DNA of 64,000 bases. It comes from Sphaerolaimus hirsutus (lineage: Eukaryota > Nematoda > Chromadorea > Monhysterida > Sphaerolaimidae). The stretch spans positions 18,231,504 through 18,295,503 of the forward strand of contig OZ038460.1 of assembly GCA_964036195.1 (NCBI GenBank). The letters are read 5' to 3'. Numbering within the stretch: the first letter of the stretch is position 1; the number at the start of each line of letters is the position of its first letter. Under the pieces are notes generated by a model. That model did not search any database, was not told where the DNA came from, and was given only the letters and a program-made list of their open reading frames with translations. This document shows positions 1 through 15,000 of the stretch, in pieces. The position numbers and the translations under genes are program-made.

Positions 1-3000
1 CTTTCATCGGGCCCGCAAATATATCTTTGCAATAAACTGCGCACTTGCACACTGTTCAATTTGTAACAAGTGGAACCTAAAACCGCCAAATCTCCAGTGG
101 ACGATTTTGGGGCCTCTAAAAGTTTTAGCGCCTGGGTAATCCTGTCCAAATGGCATTCTGCAGCAAGTTCTAAACCTTGGCGCTGTGCCCATGACTGAAA
201 ATTTTGTTGCGGATTTTGTATCAAAGTGTGTGGAAAAATGGAAGGTGAATGGTTAAAAAAACAAATTTACCTACAAGGAAAGTAATAAGTGACAAATATG
301 TAAAGTAAAGATGCTAAGTCAAGTAAACTTGAGTAGGACAAGTGTCGTCACCTTTGTCAAATTTGTCACTTACCAGTTTACTTCATATTTAACTTGACAC
401 TTGACAGTTACTAAAGTTTATTTGACATTTGACTGACAACTTGGTGCCACTCCCAGTAAAATCTCAAATGCCCTGTAAAATGTCAAGTATCATGAAAATT
501 GTCAAAAGTCATGTAAAATGCCATGTAAAAAGTCAAACGACAGGTAAAAAGAAAAAAAACTTGAAATTCTCCATGACATGCAAGACATTTGTCATTTTGC
601 AGGGTGCAGGACTGCTACCCGACCTATCACTTCCCATCACACGTTCACTTTCAAATTTGGACCCCCCCCCCCCAGAAAAAAACCCACCCCCACAAACCTG
701 AACTCTAGCCAATCTCTCCTGCAATCGTCTAGCCCATTTTCTGCTGCAATAAACAGTACCCTCCCTGCTAACAAGCCAATTAAACAGGTACATATTGACG
801 TAATGAAATAATTGACTGAATAATTGAATCGTGAAGGCGGCGTTCAAACGACACGATCTCAACATCGACATTGCTGAAGATAACATTCTCACGCAGCTGT
901 CTGAAATTGGGGGGGGGGATTAGGCGAGACGGAAGAAATTTTTGAAACGATTTTTGAATGGGGGGATAAGGGCGGCGATTTAGTAAATATATAGGCTTTT
1001 TCGAGGCATAGAAGCGAAAATAGGTAAAACTGCTAAAATATGTGAAAAGTAGGTATTAGCACTTATTTATATAGCAAAAAAGTAGCTGAAAACAAGTAAT
1101 GAAGGGTATAAAGGCAGGATAATTAGCGATTTTGAGCAAAAAATAGGGTAAAATTTCCCAAAAAAGCTCCAGATTTAGCTGGCCGTTTTCGGATAGGTGG
1201 GGGTTCAGGGGATAGTAGCCAAAAAAAATTGCCTCCATGATAGGGCTCCGCACCTGTACGCACAAACGCCCGGCGCGCACAAACGCCTGGCACGCACAAA
1301 ATGAAAGTCCGGTACGCACAAACGCCCGGTATGCACAAAACTGTAGCTGTGTGCGTGCCGCACAATGTGCGTGCCAGTCGTTTGTGCACGCCGGTCATAT
1401 GTGCGGGCGTGGCCAGGCTCTCCGTTGATGAAACGCGCTAAGAGTGAAACGCGTAACCGCGCTCTTACGCGTTTCACATAACGCGTATTTACATAATTTT
1501 ACATGACTTCTGACAATTTGCATGACATTTTACAAAGCATTTTACCAGCCTTTTGACACTTTGCATGACATGACACTTTGATAAATGAACACTTTTATCA
1601 AACAGGGAGACAGCGTGGCAATTCTATGACGTTAACGGGCGACGGTGGCAGTAATGTGCAGCACGGTTTGCATAACTTGAACAGCGCTGGAGTTATGCCC
1701 AGCGCGGTTCACATAACTTGAACTGCGCTGCGCATGCATCAGCGCGGTTGACAATCGGGCGTGAAACGTGCCAGCGCTCGCTTGGAGTGAAATGTATTTA
1801 CAGTTGTCACATGACTTTTCACTTTACTTAAAAACGTGCCAAATATTTTTTTTGGAAGCATCCAGGTGCTCATGTATGGGGGGCAAACACAAAGTGGGGG
1901 GGGGCATGTGAAAATCCCCTGCCCGCAAGGGCGTACGCAGGGGGGGGGGCGGGGGGGGCGGCCGCCCCCCCCCCCCCCGTTCGCCGGGCCAGACATAAAA
2001 TGTACCCGGAAATGGCAGTTTTGTAAGGCGATTTTGGCGCCACATTGAAAAAAATTTGCGCGCAAGCGCGCAATTCCCCATTTCCTTGTTTATATCTGTT
2101 TCACGATTAAATTTTTACCCAATAGGTGTGCCTAGTACCACATTTTTGTGTAGTAATAGGTACGTGTAGAGTATACGTTGGCGCCAGCGCCAACGCCAAT
2201 ACTTCTTGGCGCTGGTGCCTGTAAATGGCGCCAGCGCCATGACCCCATTGCGTACCACAGGGCCAAATTTTAGGGGGGGGGGGGCGCCGCCCCCCCCGTT
2301 CGCCGGGCTCCGTATACAATCCGCCCCCCCCGCTCAAAAATCCTGCGTACGTCCCTGCCTGCCCGGTACGCACAAATGACTGGCACGCACAAATGACCGG
2401 TACGCACAAATGCCCGGTACGCACAGAGCATCAGATTTGTGCGTACCAGGCATTTGTGCGTGGCGGGCTCAATTTTGTGCGTGCCGGGCGTTTGTGCGCG
2501 CCAGGCGTTTGTGCGTAGGAGGCCTGGCCCCATGATAGATAGCTCAGCGACCTCGGGGATAGATAGATAGTTGGTGCGTATGGGGATCACCCCCGCTCAA
2601 CCATATCTACATCTAAATGCACAAAAATCGGATTATCAACGCACATAACAAAAAAGCACCCCTAACTCACCAGCCGCCTGCTCATCATCATTATCATCCA
2701 CCAGCATATCAGGCATCAACTCTCTCAGTTGATGTCTAAAGCACGCGGTCAGATGTCCAAAGGCTCTCTCGACAGCCTCGGCTAGTTGCTCCTGGGGGCA
2801 CTCACAGACCCTGTAAAATGCCCTGTCAAATGTAAAATGTCATGTAAAGTGTCTAAAGTCATGTCAAATGACCTGTAATATGGCAGACGTTCGTTCGCCT
2901 CGTTACAGGACATTTTACATGATTTTAGACACTTTGCATGACATTTGACATTTCACAGGGCATTTTACATGGTCTGGGAGTGGCACCTGGGGCTCTGGTT

Positions 3001-6000
3001 CAGTGGCCAGCTTCAAGTCCACGTCGGACTTGCACAGGTGCAACAGTTCGGACGCGTTGGACATCCACAGCACCAGGGGACTGGACGAGTGACAGTGGTC
3101 CTGGGGAGGGTTTTTGGGGGGTTTTGATGCGATGGGAATTTTGGGTGGATGTAGACATCATAATGATTGGTGGGCACTCTAAGTAAGGTGGCAAACCGGT
3201 GCAAATTTGAGGTAAATAGTAGAGTAAATATGGTATCAATATTTCAAAAATGTGTGCGCCAAGGCCATCTGTCTGGCCGCTAGTCAGCCACCCCTCCCCC
3301 CCCCCACAGTTAGGGGCATAGATGACTAGCGGGTAAAGATGATAAGTAGAGGGAAGAAAGACATGACTGGCAGGTCTACATGACTACAGACACAGCGTAA
3401 TCACAATTGATGACTATGCGAAAAAAAACCCGCACATGAACGCCTCACTCATGAAGTTCTCATTGTGCGGCCGACATCGTACAACACACTGAAACATCCC
3501 AAAAAATGTCACTAAAAACAGACACCCAATTCCCAACAACCCAATTCTCCCAACCAAAAAACACCCCCCCCCCCCAAAAAAAAACCACGCCCCCCAAACC
3601 TGCACAGTAACGAGCAACATCTCAGCCACCCCCATCAAGTACCCCCTCAATCGAGCCAATCTCTCACCCCCTCCCATGGCGGGGTGGTAGTGCGGGTTGA
3701 GTCGATACCTGGCGCTCATGTAAATGGCGTACACTGGCGCCAGTTTGAAGTCGCCCATGGCGTCGGGTTTGGCGTCGCGGATTAGGGCTGCTAGGAAGGC
3801 GTCCTCGGCTGGGGGGTTGATTGTGGGTGGGTTTGGATAGTTATGTAGTGGATAGTTATGTACTGGATACTTGTGTAGTGGATAGTTATGTACTGGATAC
3901 TTATGTTATAGATGGATACTCATGTATGTATACTTATGTACTGGATACTTATGTTATAGATGGATACTCATGTATGTATACTTATGTACTGCATGTATTA
4001 GATACATGGTTTTAGTATGCAGTCACATTTGCGCTTTTCAAGGATGTCTGACACTTTAACACATTTCACTTTTATTTACACAATTTCACAAGATATTTTA
4101 CAAAATTCATAAGGACAAAAATCAACTCAAAACATAAACGCACACTTTTCGATCAAATAGTCACCCCAACCCATTTAATACACCCACTGCCCCAGTACTT
4201 TGCAAACACTCCACACAAATCAATACGGTGTTTCAAAAGTAACGGGACACACCTGAATCAGCTAATTCTATGATGGCCGGAATTGAATCGCGGCCAACCG
4301 ATGGAGATCTTGAAAGTGAGCTGAAATGAATAATTTTGTATATTTTACAAATATTACGTACCGATCCCGGTTTCTGTCAAGTGGCAGGTTTCTGATCAAG
4401 TTTCAGATAAATGCCATGCAATTATTTTTTTACAGGAGATTGAAGAAATTGTGGTAGTCACTTGACAAGAATGTGGGATTCTTTTATATTAATTCTCTCG
4501 AACAGTTAAGTGTAGAAAATCGGGTTTAAAATCACACAACAAATTTTTTTGAAAATTCTGAACAGGGTTGGTTTTATAAAAATTCATTTTAGTAAAATTG
4601 TATAAAAATTGTATAAAAATTTTATTTTATTTTTATTTTATTCTTGTTTCATTGTATTTTATTTTATTTTATTCCCAAAAGTCATTAATAAAATAAAATG
4701 ACACATTTTACAAAAATTTTACAAAAATTGTACAAAAATTTTACAAAAAATCAGAATCATGCATGCAAGGCCAAAAAAATGTTATAATTAGACCTATACA
4801 TGAAAAACCTGTGACAAATTTTTCCCTTACTTTTCAAAAGTTGCATGCAGTATGTATTGTTAGCTAGCTGCAAGTGTAAAGTTACAATTATTGATAAGAA
4901 TGGTTTGCATTTTCAGTAGAAGGACTAGTGGAGTGTGCTGGGCACATTTGTAAAATGTAATGCAATTTGTCAATTGTCTTGACAAATATAAAGTTAAGTG
5001 TCAATTCTCATGCAAAATGTCAAGTGTCATGTCAAATTTCAAGCAAAGTGGCAATTGTCATGACAAATGTCATGCAAAGTGTAAATTGTGTATCCAAATC
5101 TTGTGTTTTTGTATCCATAGTATGTTTTGTATCCAAACCTTATGTTTTTGTATCCAAATGTTCACATAAGATTTGGATACAACAACAACATAATTTGGAT
5201 ACAAAACATAAGATTTAGATATAAAACATAAGATTTGGACACAATTTACTTGACAATTGATACTTTATTTTTTACATGTCATGACAATTTACACTTGACC
5301 TTACATTTGTCATGACAATTGACACTTTGCATGACATTTTACATGACATTGGACACTTTACACTTGGGACTGCTCCCAGGTCCATGAATAAACAGGTAGA
5401 AACTCAAGCAACGAGATAAAATTTTACAAAAAATATGAATTTTTATACAATTTTACAAAAATACGAATTTTTATACAATTTTACAAAAATTTTACAAAAA
5501 TTCGAATTTTTATACAATTTTTATTTTTATTCTTATATTTTCCATTTTATTTTATTTTATTTTATTCTTGAATATTCCATTTTATTTTTATTTTATTTTT
5601 ATTTTTTTCTGAGATTTTGCCAACCCTGATTCTGAATGAATAAATACGCATTCTCAAAATGTTGATTTCGGAAGTTGCCAAGTGACAAGAAAAATCGTGA
5701 GTAGTAAATCAAAGATAACTGTGGAGTAGACTTTCTACCTTATTGCTTTTCGATATCAACAATAAGTATCGCAAAAACAAATTTGAATAAGATTACCGTA
5801 TTTCCTCGAATTATCCCCCCGGGGGTTTATTTTTTCAGAGTGAAAATTTTGAGAGAAAAACGTGAAAAATGCAACAATAACCACCATTTATAAGTTTTTA
5901 CAACCTTATATAAGGATGTAGATGGTATAAACGATGTTCTAACGTAACACAGTAAGTGTTTTGAACGTCTGTTATGCATTTCCTGGACCACAAATTCATA

Positions 6001-9000
6001 GTACCCATTTTTGGGGGTATTTCGAGGGGGGATATTTCGAGGAAATACGGTAATCTAGGTAATATCATCTGAATTACGACCACTTTTCTCCCCACTCATA
6101 ACTTATCTTGTTAGGTACGTCACAACTAGTGTAAACAGCATAGGGGTAAGTAGGTAAATACATAAGCATTCATGTTTTATCAATCAAACTCAAGAGTTAA
6201 CCCACACAGAGAAGACACCAAAAAAATTAGAACACATGCAACAAAATCACATCAATTGATGTAAATACAAACAACACTGGCGGCAATTTCGCAAATGGAA
6301 AAGTGACAGTTAACGTAATAAGTGGTAAGTAAAGCCAATAAAGTGTCAAGTCAAGTGACAAGTAAACTTATAAACAATTGCCTCTTTTCTACTTGTCACT
6401 TGACAAAACACTTATGACCCCACTTACCACTTGTAGGGTGGCAAATGGTACAAATGGTACTACGGCTTTGCGGTACAAGGTGGTCAACATTTGATTTTGC
6501 TTTCAACGGTACGGTAAATTCTGCCACCCAACCACTTGTTTTGTCACTTGTCCACCCGAGGAAATAGCCGCTGGGTTTAGTTCACACGTGCACTAACGCG
6601 TAAGGGGCGCCAGCGGATGCAGATCGTTTTACTGCGGCCTCGATGCGTTTTGCGGTGGCACCTTAAATTTATTGTTGGCAAAATGCCATGAATATTTTGT
6701 GGTTTGGCTATGCGCCAGGGATTTTTCTTTTTTCGGTTGACGTTACACCATGACGACAAATCGAACAAAAATCGACAGATAAAGCCACGGCAGAAATAAT
6801 CTGGCACAATGCCAACACGTCAACAGAAATAATCTGGCGTGGTTAACCTGATGTAAATTTTTTTTATCGAACCCTGACATTAAAACTACGTCGAAAATAT
6901 AAACCGGCCTAATTCATGTGCAGTGATGTTATCGCAAAAAGGGGCCAATGCCGCAAGTAGAGAAGTAAGTGGCGGAAAGTGGTAAATTAAAGTGGCAAGT
7001 AAACTAAAAAGTCACAATTCGTTTCATAACGGAATTTGTCACTTACAAATCTACCGGTTACTTTACTCACTTATAATTTCACTTACCACTTTCTACGTCA
7101 CTCCCCACTTGCAGACTAGACCCCGGTAACACGAAAAATCACGCGACACAGACCTTTAGTCATCAGCAATCTGGCTGCCCGAAAAATCGGGCGTCGGGCA
7201 AAAAAATGCTGCGCACCCAAAACAACGTAGCCCACCAAATCCAGTTCCTAAAACCGCACCTTCAACGGACACTTTCACGGGGACAACCTTCACCCGGCCT
7301 GTAAAATCCTGGTCCCCCGTAAGCTCCGCCCCCTCCGTAGAAATGTTCCCGTCCAGTGCAAAAGTCGTTTCCAATGTCACTATTGATGGGGATCGGGAAA
7401 TTTGCCGCACTGGCGAACCAATCAGCGTTGAGCCCAGACCATCGGAAGAACTGTTTTTTTTGATGTTGTGATTTTGATGAATTTTCTTTTTTATGTTAGA
7501 TTTTTATGGCAGGCTTCGTGCAAATGAGTTTTAGGCGCGTCTAGATGGAGAGTTTTTGCCAAATATTCATCTAAGTGGTGTCAGAAACGTTTTAGCTACA
7601 GACTGGCAGGGAAATTTGCCTTAATCTATTTGAATATCAAACAAAAAAGTAAATATTGTTCGCCATAAAAAACTTATTGGATGGGATGATTCAGAACAAA
7701 AGTTATCACATAACTTAATTCATCAAATTACGGTAAATTATTATAGGATGCCTGTCCAATATAATTTGAAAAACACTAAAAATGATTCCCCAATTTACTA
7801 TGCACGTGAACTCCCCACACTTAGAAAAAGTCAAGTTTAAGTGAATCGCCATTAGGAAACTTCCAACGACGCGCTGAATAAATACTGCAAAGACATTTGG
7901 CAAAGCCCAAATTTTGGAGACCCCCATTTATTACTCTCAAAATGTTTCTCAAGGTCAGTTGGAACGAATGCCACATTCAGAATATAATGATCTTGAAAAT
8001 AATTACAATAATAAAATAAAAACAACGAAAAGCGCACGAGTGACTGATAGAAGCATAGGGATAGCTTAAAGTTGGAATGATATTACAAATATTTAAGTAT
8101 CGCATCGAATATCGACACAAAAACAGTGAAATACACTATTAAAAACCGGCTATCGATCAGTTTTTTTTCTAACCGATATCGAAAAACTTTCATATCGTTC
8201 CAACCCTAATCTAAATAGCATCGCAGGACAATGTAACATGACATTGAAAAAAAATTGGATGAAAAACGCATGCCTTAACGCAACGTAATTTCGAAAAATC
8301 GAACACATTTAAAAAACCGCCACTCACTTTTGAAAAGGGGCGGACGCGCTGCGCGGCAAACTGGACGATTTTGAAGGTGCCTAAAATCACACTGATAAAT
8401 TAGAGATCGCCGACGTTTAACCGTTTAAAAAAAATCAGCAAAACGTTTTCCGACCAAAAAACCCGCCCACCCAACCCACCACAACTCCACTAAAAGGTCT
8501 CCCATTTTTGCCATCCTCAAACCGAAACACGTGACTCCGCCCAATCCTAATCACCTGCCCATCGTGTAAAATCGTTGTTTCCGCGATGGGTTTCCCGTCA
8601 ACGTGTATTTCCGCCGTGGAAACGCAGGGGGTCAACGTGACCACGTTGTCCATATACGCCAGCACGCAGTGACGTGGATACACGTAGGGGCCGAACAGCT
8701 AAGAGGGGAGGGGCGTGTTTGAATCGTGTTTGGGGCAGGGGTATCTTGAATTTTGACCCTCCGAGTGGTTGGATAGATAACTGAGCGAGATAGCTGACCC
8801 CCCCCCAAACCCCTCCACTCGAGACCCCTGGTTTGGGGGAATTTTGGGGTGGGAGGTTGGGTCTGGGACCACAGCTTCACTGGGGGGTAGCTTTTTTCGG
8901 CGGGGGTGGCCACGAAGGATGCACGTTTAACTTGGGGACCACTTTGTCAACTGGTAACAATTTGTCAACTGGTAACAATTTGAGAATTTTTGCTTAGCAT

Positions 9001-12000
9001 ACCAATTTAACTAGGATCAGAATAGCAGGGGTCTCGAATGGGGGGGGGGGGGTTGGGGGGGGTTACCCCCCCCCAAACCGCCCAGCTATCTATCTATCCC
9101 GGAGGCCGCTCAGCTATCTATCTATCCCGGAGGCAAAATTTTGGGCTACTACCCCCTAAACCCCCCCCCCAAATCGCCCAGCTATCTACCTATCTGGAGC
9201 GATTTTTCAGAAACTATACCCAAATTTTCGCTCAAAATCGCTTTTTTTCATATATATAGATTTTCACCTCCAAAATCACTAGTTCATGCGTCTCACTGCC
9301 TATTTTCAGCTATTTTAAGTACTATATGCCCTTGTATACTCATTTTGAGCTATTTTACACATACTTTTAGCGATTTTTCTCCCTTTTCCTCCTTCTATGC
9401 CCCAAAAAGCCTATATATCGAACCACCACAACCCCCCCCCCCCCAAAAAAAAAAATTTTCAGCTATCTATCCCTCCGGAGGAGCGATTTGCTATCTATCC
9501 AACCACTCGGAGGGTCAAAATTCAAGATACCCCTGCAGAATAGCTAATCTTTGTAAATAACTTGCTGCCCATTTCCACCTTCAACACAGCCAAACCTCAG
9601 CTCATTTCCTATTTCCAACTACCCTCCCCCCCCCAAAAAAAAATAATCCAAACACACAGTGATACTCTGCGCCTGGACGAGCGCCCTGTCGCTGCCCACG
9701 TCGGTGACATTCGGCTGGATGTGGTGGACGCGCGCCTCCCCCAGCACCTCGGACGCGTCTGCGAGGCAACGCGTTTGCACGGAGAAGGGGGTGGATTTGG
9801 GGGGGGGGTGGGAAGATGATTGTGCGGAGGTTTTTTCTGAAAGTGATCAAAAAATTTTTTTTTGGAGGATAATAAATATTCAATTATGCATATTTAAACC
9901 AAAATCCCAGCGATTAGGTATGTTTCCCAGCGACTTCATTACCTATATTTTCTTTTTGAGAGATTCACTGACATAAATTCAATTATATTTTCTCAAAATC
10001 AACTAGGTATTTCCCCACACCACGTCAATCGCAAACAACAACAACAACCCCCCGTCAAAACAAAAACAACCCCCCTCACCAGGATTCAACTCGACCAACG
10101 AGGGCCCGCTGCCACCCCCTCCATACAACCCACTGTGACTGGTTTGTCTGCTGCGTTGGGGCAGGGGTTGCCGCATGTCAGCCGGCCGCCGCCGGCAATG
10201 CAACACAACGTTGCCCTGGGGTGCTGAGGCTACCACCTGCGAAGGGGGGGGGGTTGATTGAGGGAAAGGTGTGGTTTGGTGGGTTATTGATTGAGTTTGG
10301 GGTGGCAAACGGTACGAGTTTAGGTAAACGGTAGATTTTATATTTTCTGGGTATTTTCATTTTCGGGCGAGGGAAAATCGCGCATTTCGGCGCCGCACAG
10401 TATATTTTGCTCATACCTATGAATTAGGACCGAAAAAGCCTCAAAATGTGTCCGTCGCTTTCGCTGTATATGAATGTAAAATACATACATGTATAGTCGG
10501 CAGACATGATATTACACAGGTTTGGTCCACTTATGTTTCGCTTGGCTGAGCGTCAATGAAATTCAACATCTTACTGAACAGCGAAGTGCGATACATCTTA
10601 AATACGGTAGAAAAACGGTGCACAGTGGGTCGTGAATATGTCAATATGTATAGTCGACAGACATATCATTCTACAAAATTGGAAAGTTATATTTTGTTCT
10701 TGTAGAGCGAACGAGAAAGGAATTTAGTAAAAAAGAAAATATAAAGATAGTAAGAAGGAAAATAAAAATGTGCTGTTCTTTACGCACTCGTTTACTCTAA
10801 TTTTTGTGCCGATAGGTGCTGCAAATTTTTGATTATACGTTTACCTACGTTTAATCTAATTCATATTTAGAAAAGTTACACGCTATCGATTCATTTTGAC
10901 AAAAACTTGTTACGTTCAAAATTTTGAATTCAGAAAACGTTCCCGCTTTGTATTTATTCAGATCCAGACGACGATTGGATGGCATCATGCCAAAAAACTC
11001 AACTACACTTTGACGGGGGTTTGAATTGTGCGGGCACAATTGAATAGTTTCATTCCGTTTATGCGTAAGCACGAGTCACCAAAACAGAGTTCTACGGGTT
11101 GGATACAGCGTGCATGATATGACATCATGCAACTCATTGTATAGTATCATGTCTGCCGAGTATACCGCACTATTTGGCGCCAATGCAACTCCAATGGCGC
11201 CATGGCGTCGCGCCTACGAATGGCGCTGGCGCCAAGGCGTCATTCCTTTACCACAGGGGTCACATTTTAGGGGGGGCGTTCGCCAAGCTCCGTATACAAT
11301 CCGCCACCCCCGCTGAAAAATCCTGGCTACGTCCCTGGTGAGCACCTGCTGGTCAACTAAGCTCTGCTTTTATAAAAACTGCACACATTTCCCAAGCACT
11401 ATAAATTTCCTCCAAAAAGCCCATTAAACAATATCACAAATCATTGACCCCCCTACCTTCAAGGGGAACTCGTCATCGTTGATTGGCCGCTCGTGTCCGT
11501 GGGCGGAGTTTGCGCGGGCGCACATTTCCGCTGACAGGTTCTCCGTGTTCTCGTCCAGACTCACCTAAGGTTGGGGGGGGGGGGGTTGCGATTGATATCT
11601 TGAGGGCAATTTGGAGGGAGGGTGTATTTACATTTTGAAATGTTTAAAAGAAACATGTTTTCTTTTTACCATTTATAGAAATCGTAGTTGGGAAAGTTAC
11701 ATTTCTGGTGCACTTAAAAAAATCGCTGATACCCATGCGCTGGGTTTTTTTTAAAAGAGGGCTTTTTATTTTTTTAAATCGGTTGAAAAACGCTGCCCAT
11801 TTTTACTTCAGTTTCCTGTTCAGTTTATACTTGCCATTTCAGTTACCACTTCTGAAATAGGTTTTTCACTTGCGGAAATAAGCCCAGGCCAAAAATCCAC
11901 CACTCACCTCAAACAGACAATATTCCCCAGATTCCTGTTTATCAAGGCCATATTTCTCCAAGGTATCCCTAACGATTTTGTCGGCTCTGTCAGCGGCGGA

Positions 12001-15000
12001 AACTAACAAAGTCACGTATAAACGGTGCGGCGACAATTCGGGACCGTAGATTTTGAGACTGCCCCCTGGTGGTTGGGGGGGGGTTGATTGAGGGGGAAGG
12101 TATGTTTTGGGTTGTGTGAGGTATTGTGCCTGCGCACACTACTTTTCACATGAATTTTCGAAAACTCATAAATCAGCTAAGAACGCATTTGAGTTTTCTA
12201 CAATGAGGTGGCCGTCAACTACAGTTGACAGATATTAAAAATAACTCATTGTGGAAAACTCAAACATGTTCAAAGTTTATTAATGAGTTTTCCAAAATTC
12301 GTGTGAAAACTAGTGTGCGCAGGGCCATTGGCGCTACGCGCATTGGGTGTCAACTGGTTTGCATGTCAATTCAGATTTTAGTTGACCGTCGTTGCAGGAC
12401 AGTTTTCAAGTGCGGCAATGTCGAAAGGAATCAATATCGTTGAAGTGCATTTGAACATCGACAAAAACGTGGCCGTCAACTGAAATCTGAATGGAAACCA
12501 GTCGGCTCAGTTGAAACTCGATGTCATTCTGAACTAGCGTGTATGTAAACTGGTGGCACATTTAAATGAGAAATCAGGTACCTCATTTTTCATAACAATC
12601 TCACAGGAAAACGTGCAGCCCAATATGGCTGCCATTTGTTATGGGGGTGCCCACAACATTTGCCTACATATATGCCAAGTGGCACCCCATGGCACCCCCC
12701 TGTTCTGCTGCTACAGATTGATGAAGATTTTTTGCCAATTTTTCCCCAGAAAATATAAATGAGAATTTTCAAAAAACCATACAAAATATAGTTGTGGTGA
12801 AGTGTGCAGCCATTTTTGGTGTGGTTACAACACAAGTGATGAATACACTTGTGTTGGTGCTTTTTCAAAAAATTAAAAGTCCTTGTGGCTTGCCAAAAGC
12901 CATCTTTTGACCCCCTGGTAATTAGGGGGTATTATTTGACCCCCTGCCCACTCCCCCACACAAAAATTACCCCAGATATACAGACCTGTGCCACGGAGCC
13001 ATGTCAACAATGATTTTAAACTTTGTGATTACCTAAATTGTGGTTGTGATTAAAAATCTGTGATTTTTCATTTTCTGGACATGACCTCTTTATTTGTCTG
13101 GCCCACTCACACTAGATACAGGGCACATTGCCCATTGGCCCCTACAGGTTTTTATCAGATAATTAGTGCCCACATTGAATGGGCACAAGTATTTTGTAAT
13201 TTGCATCACGACACTGCAGGTGCTGGACACGCTGTCACGCGAGTGCCCTCTTTACACAGGGCTGTTTTCATCATTTGCTATAAAAAATACATAAGTGCAA
13301 AAACGGGTCCCAGGAGCAGCCATATGTTGCCCCTGACACTGAGCAAGCCAATTCTGGCCCCCATGTGCTCCATGAATAGCTTGGGATAGTGGATTGTCCA
13401 CCTTTTCAAACCTATGTTTTTCTCAAAAATATTTTTTGGATTTGATCAACAACGCCATCATTGTGTGGGGCTTCTGGGGGTTCTGAGGGGGTAGAAAAGT
13501 TAAATATACTTACAATCTACCAATGTTAAAAAAACTTTTTGGTCTCAAATGTCCAGAAAAAAAGATATAAAAATATAAATTTCTTCAGGAACAAAAATTT
13601 GTATGAATTCTCATTTATATTTTCCAGAAAAAATGTGGAAAAAAAATTTTTTCTGCAGCAAGGGTGGCCTGAGGGGGGTGCCCCCTAGGGTATTTATAGT
13701 AAATACTTGGGGGCACCCTCACACAAGATGAGAGCCTAACAGGTTGCATGTGGGATTTGTAAAACACAATAAAGTGATTTTCTCATTTATATTTTCCACC
13801 AGTTTAGGATCATGGGGGAGTTTTAGGTGAGAATGGAACGTGGCTCTACGCAGTAGCCGACGGAAGAAATTTAGGAAACGGGTAAAAATATGTTTAAAAC
13901 ACATTTTAGTGTGCTAGACAAGGTCATTTTCATCTCCGTCAACTATAAATGTAGTTGACGGACTCTTGATTTTGGTTAACTCAAGATTCATCAGTTTTGG
14001 AAGTTTCCGCCGTCATTTAGTGCGTGTTGGGCCGATGTAGATAAGCATTTTGTGGACATTTTATCTGCAATTTGTAACTTTATACGATGCGACATCAGTC
14101 GCAGTTCCACAATTATACATATTTATATAAACATTCCCGTTCCTGTGAACCTTGATTAGTATTAAAATTGAACTTTGCAGCTGCACCATTAATCGCACCC
14201 ACACCATCCCCTTTAATCCCCGATTTTAATTACAATTTTCACATTCAATGCTATGTCGATGCCTGAACGCTATACAAAAAGAATTTCAACGTATTTCGTT
14301 GGGTAAAAACGCGGGGAAATTTGTACACCATTTTCATACATGTAATCAATGATAAGAAAACTATTTTTTATCTTTTTTTTCAGATGAAGTGTGGTGGATT
14401 TCACTGTTAAATGTGCCCTCAGAATACCAAAATTATGTGACAAATTATATCTCAAATTTTGCACAGGGCAAATATCATCAAACAAAATATAAATTGCTTA
14501 TGTCCAAACACAGAGATAATCCCTCAAAATCCACATGAAAACGTGTCAATATTTATTATCGTATTCATATTTACCCACGTTCATAAATATGTTATGTTAT
14601 GTTTCACACTGCATATAAATATGCAAAATCACATGCCAAAAACATTCACTTCATCTCATTCCCATGTGACAAAATTCCGGGCCCGAAAAATGCATTGTGA
14701 TTTTTGCGGTGACCGCAATTTCGGTAGATAAAAATTTCAGCATGGATAATAAATGCGTGAAATATAACTATCGAAAACATAGTTCTCACCGTATTTTACG
14801 TGATTCGAGTGAAAATAATTTGCGTAAATGGCACAGTAATTTCGGCCGATTTCTTTAGACAATTTGTGCGCTTACATGGCACTGTTTGAGGGAAATACCA
14901 CGTATGACAAATTGGCGGCTTGCCAAAAAAAAGCCTGCCAAAAATTATTTCGCAATCGCTATAAATAAAATAGCTAAAAATAGGTATTTAACCATGTATA

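Noticed and set aside
1245-2520. CRISPR-like array of short repeats
   Set aside because: Units are contiguous, diverged and inverted, without unique spacers, and the context is an animal intron.
3821-4015. 64-codon frame with VVDSYVLDTYV repeats
   Set aside because: Direct translation of a tandem DNA repeat next to afadin exon 12.
10851-11072. 73-codon minus frame inside the TATAGTCGGCAGACATGATA element, considered as a transposase remnant
   Set aside because: Too short, and no catalytic motif or family resemblance that I can support.
13060-13389. 109-codon plus-strand frame in afadin intron 5
   Set aside because: No recognisable domain, no splice partners, and it sits in a repeat-like block.
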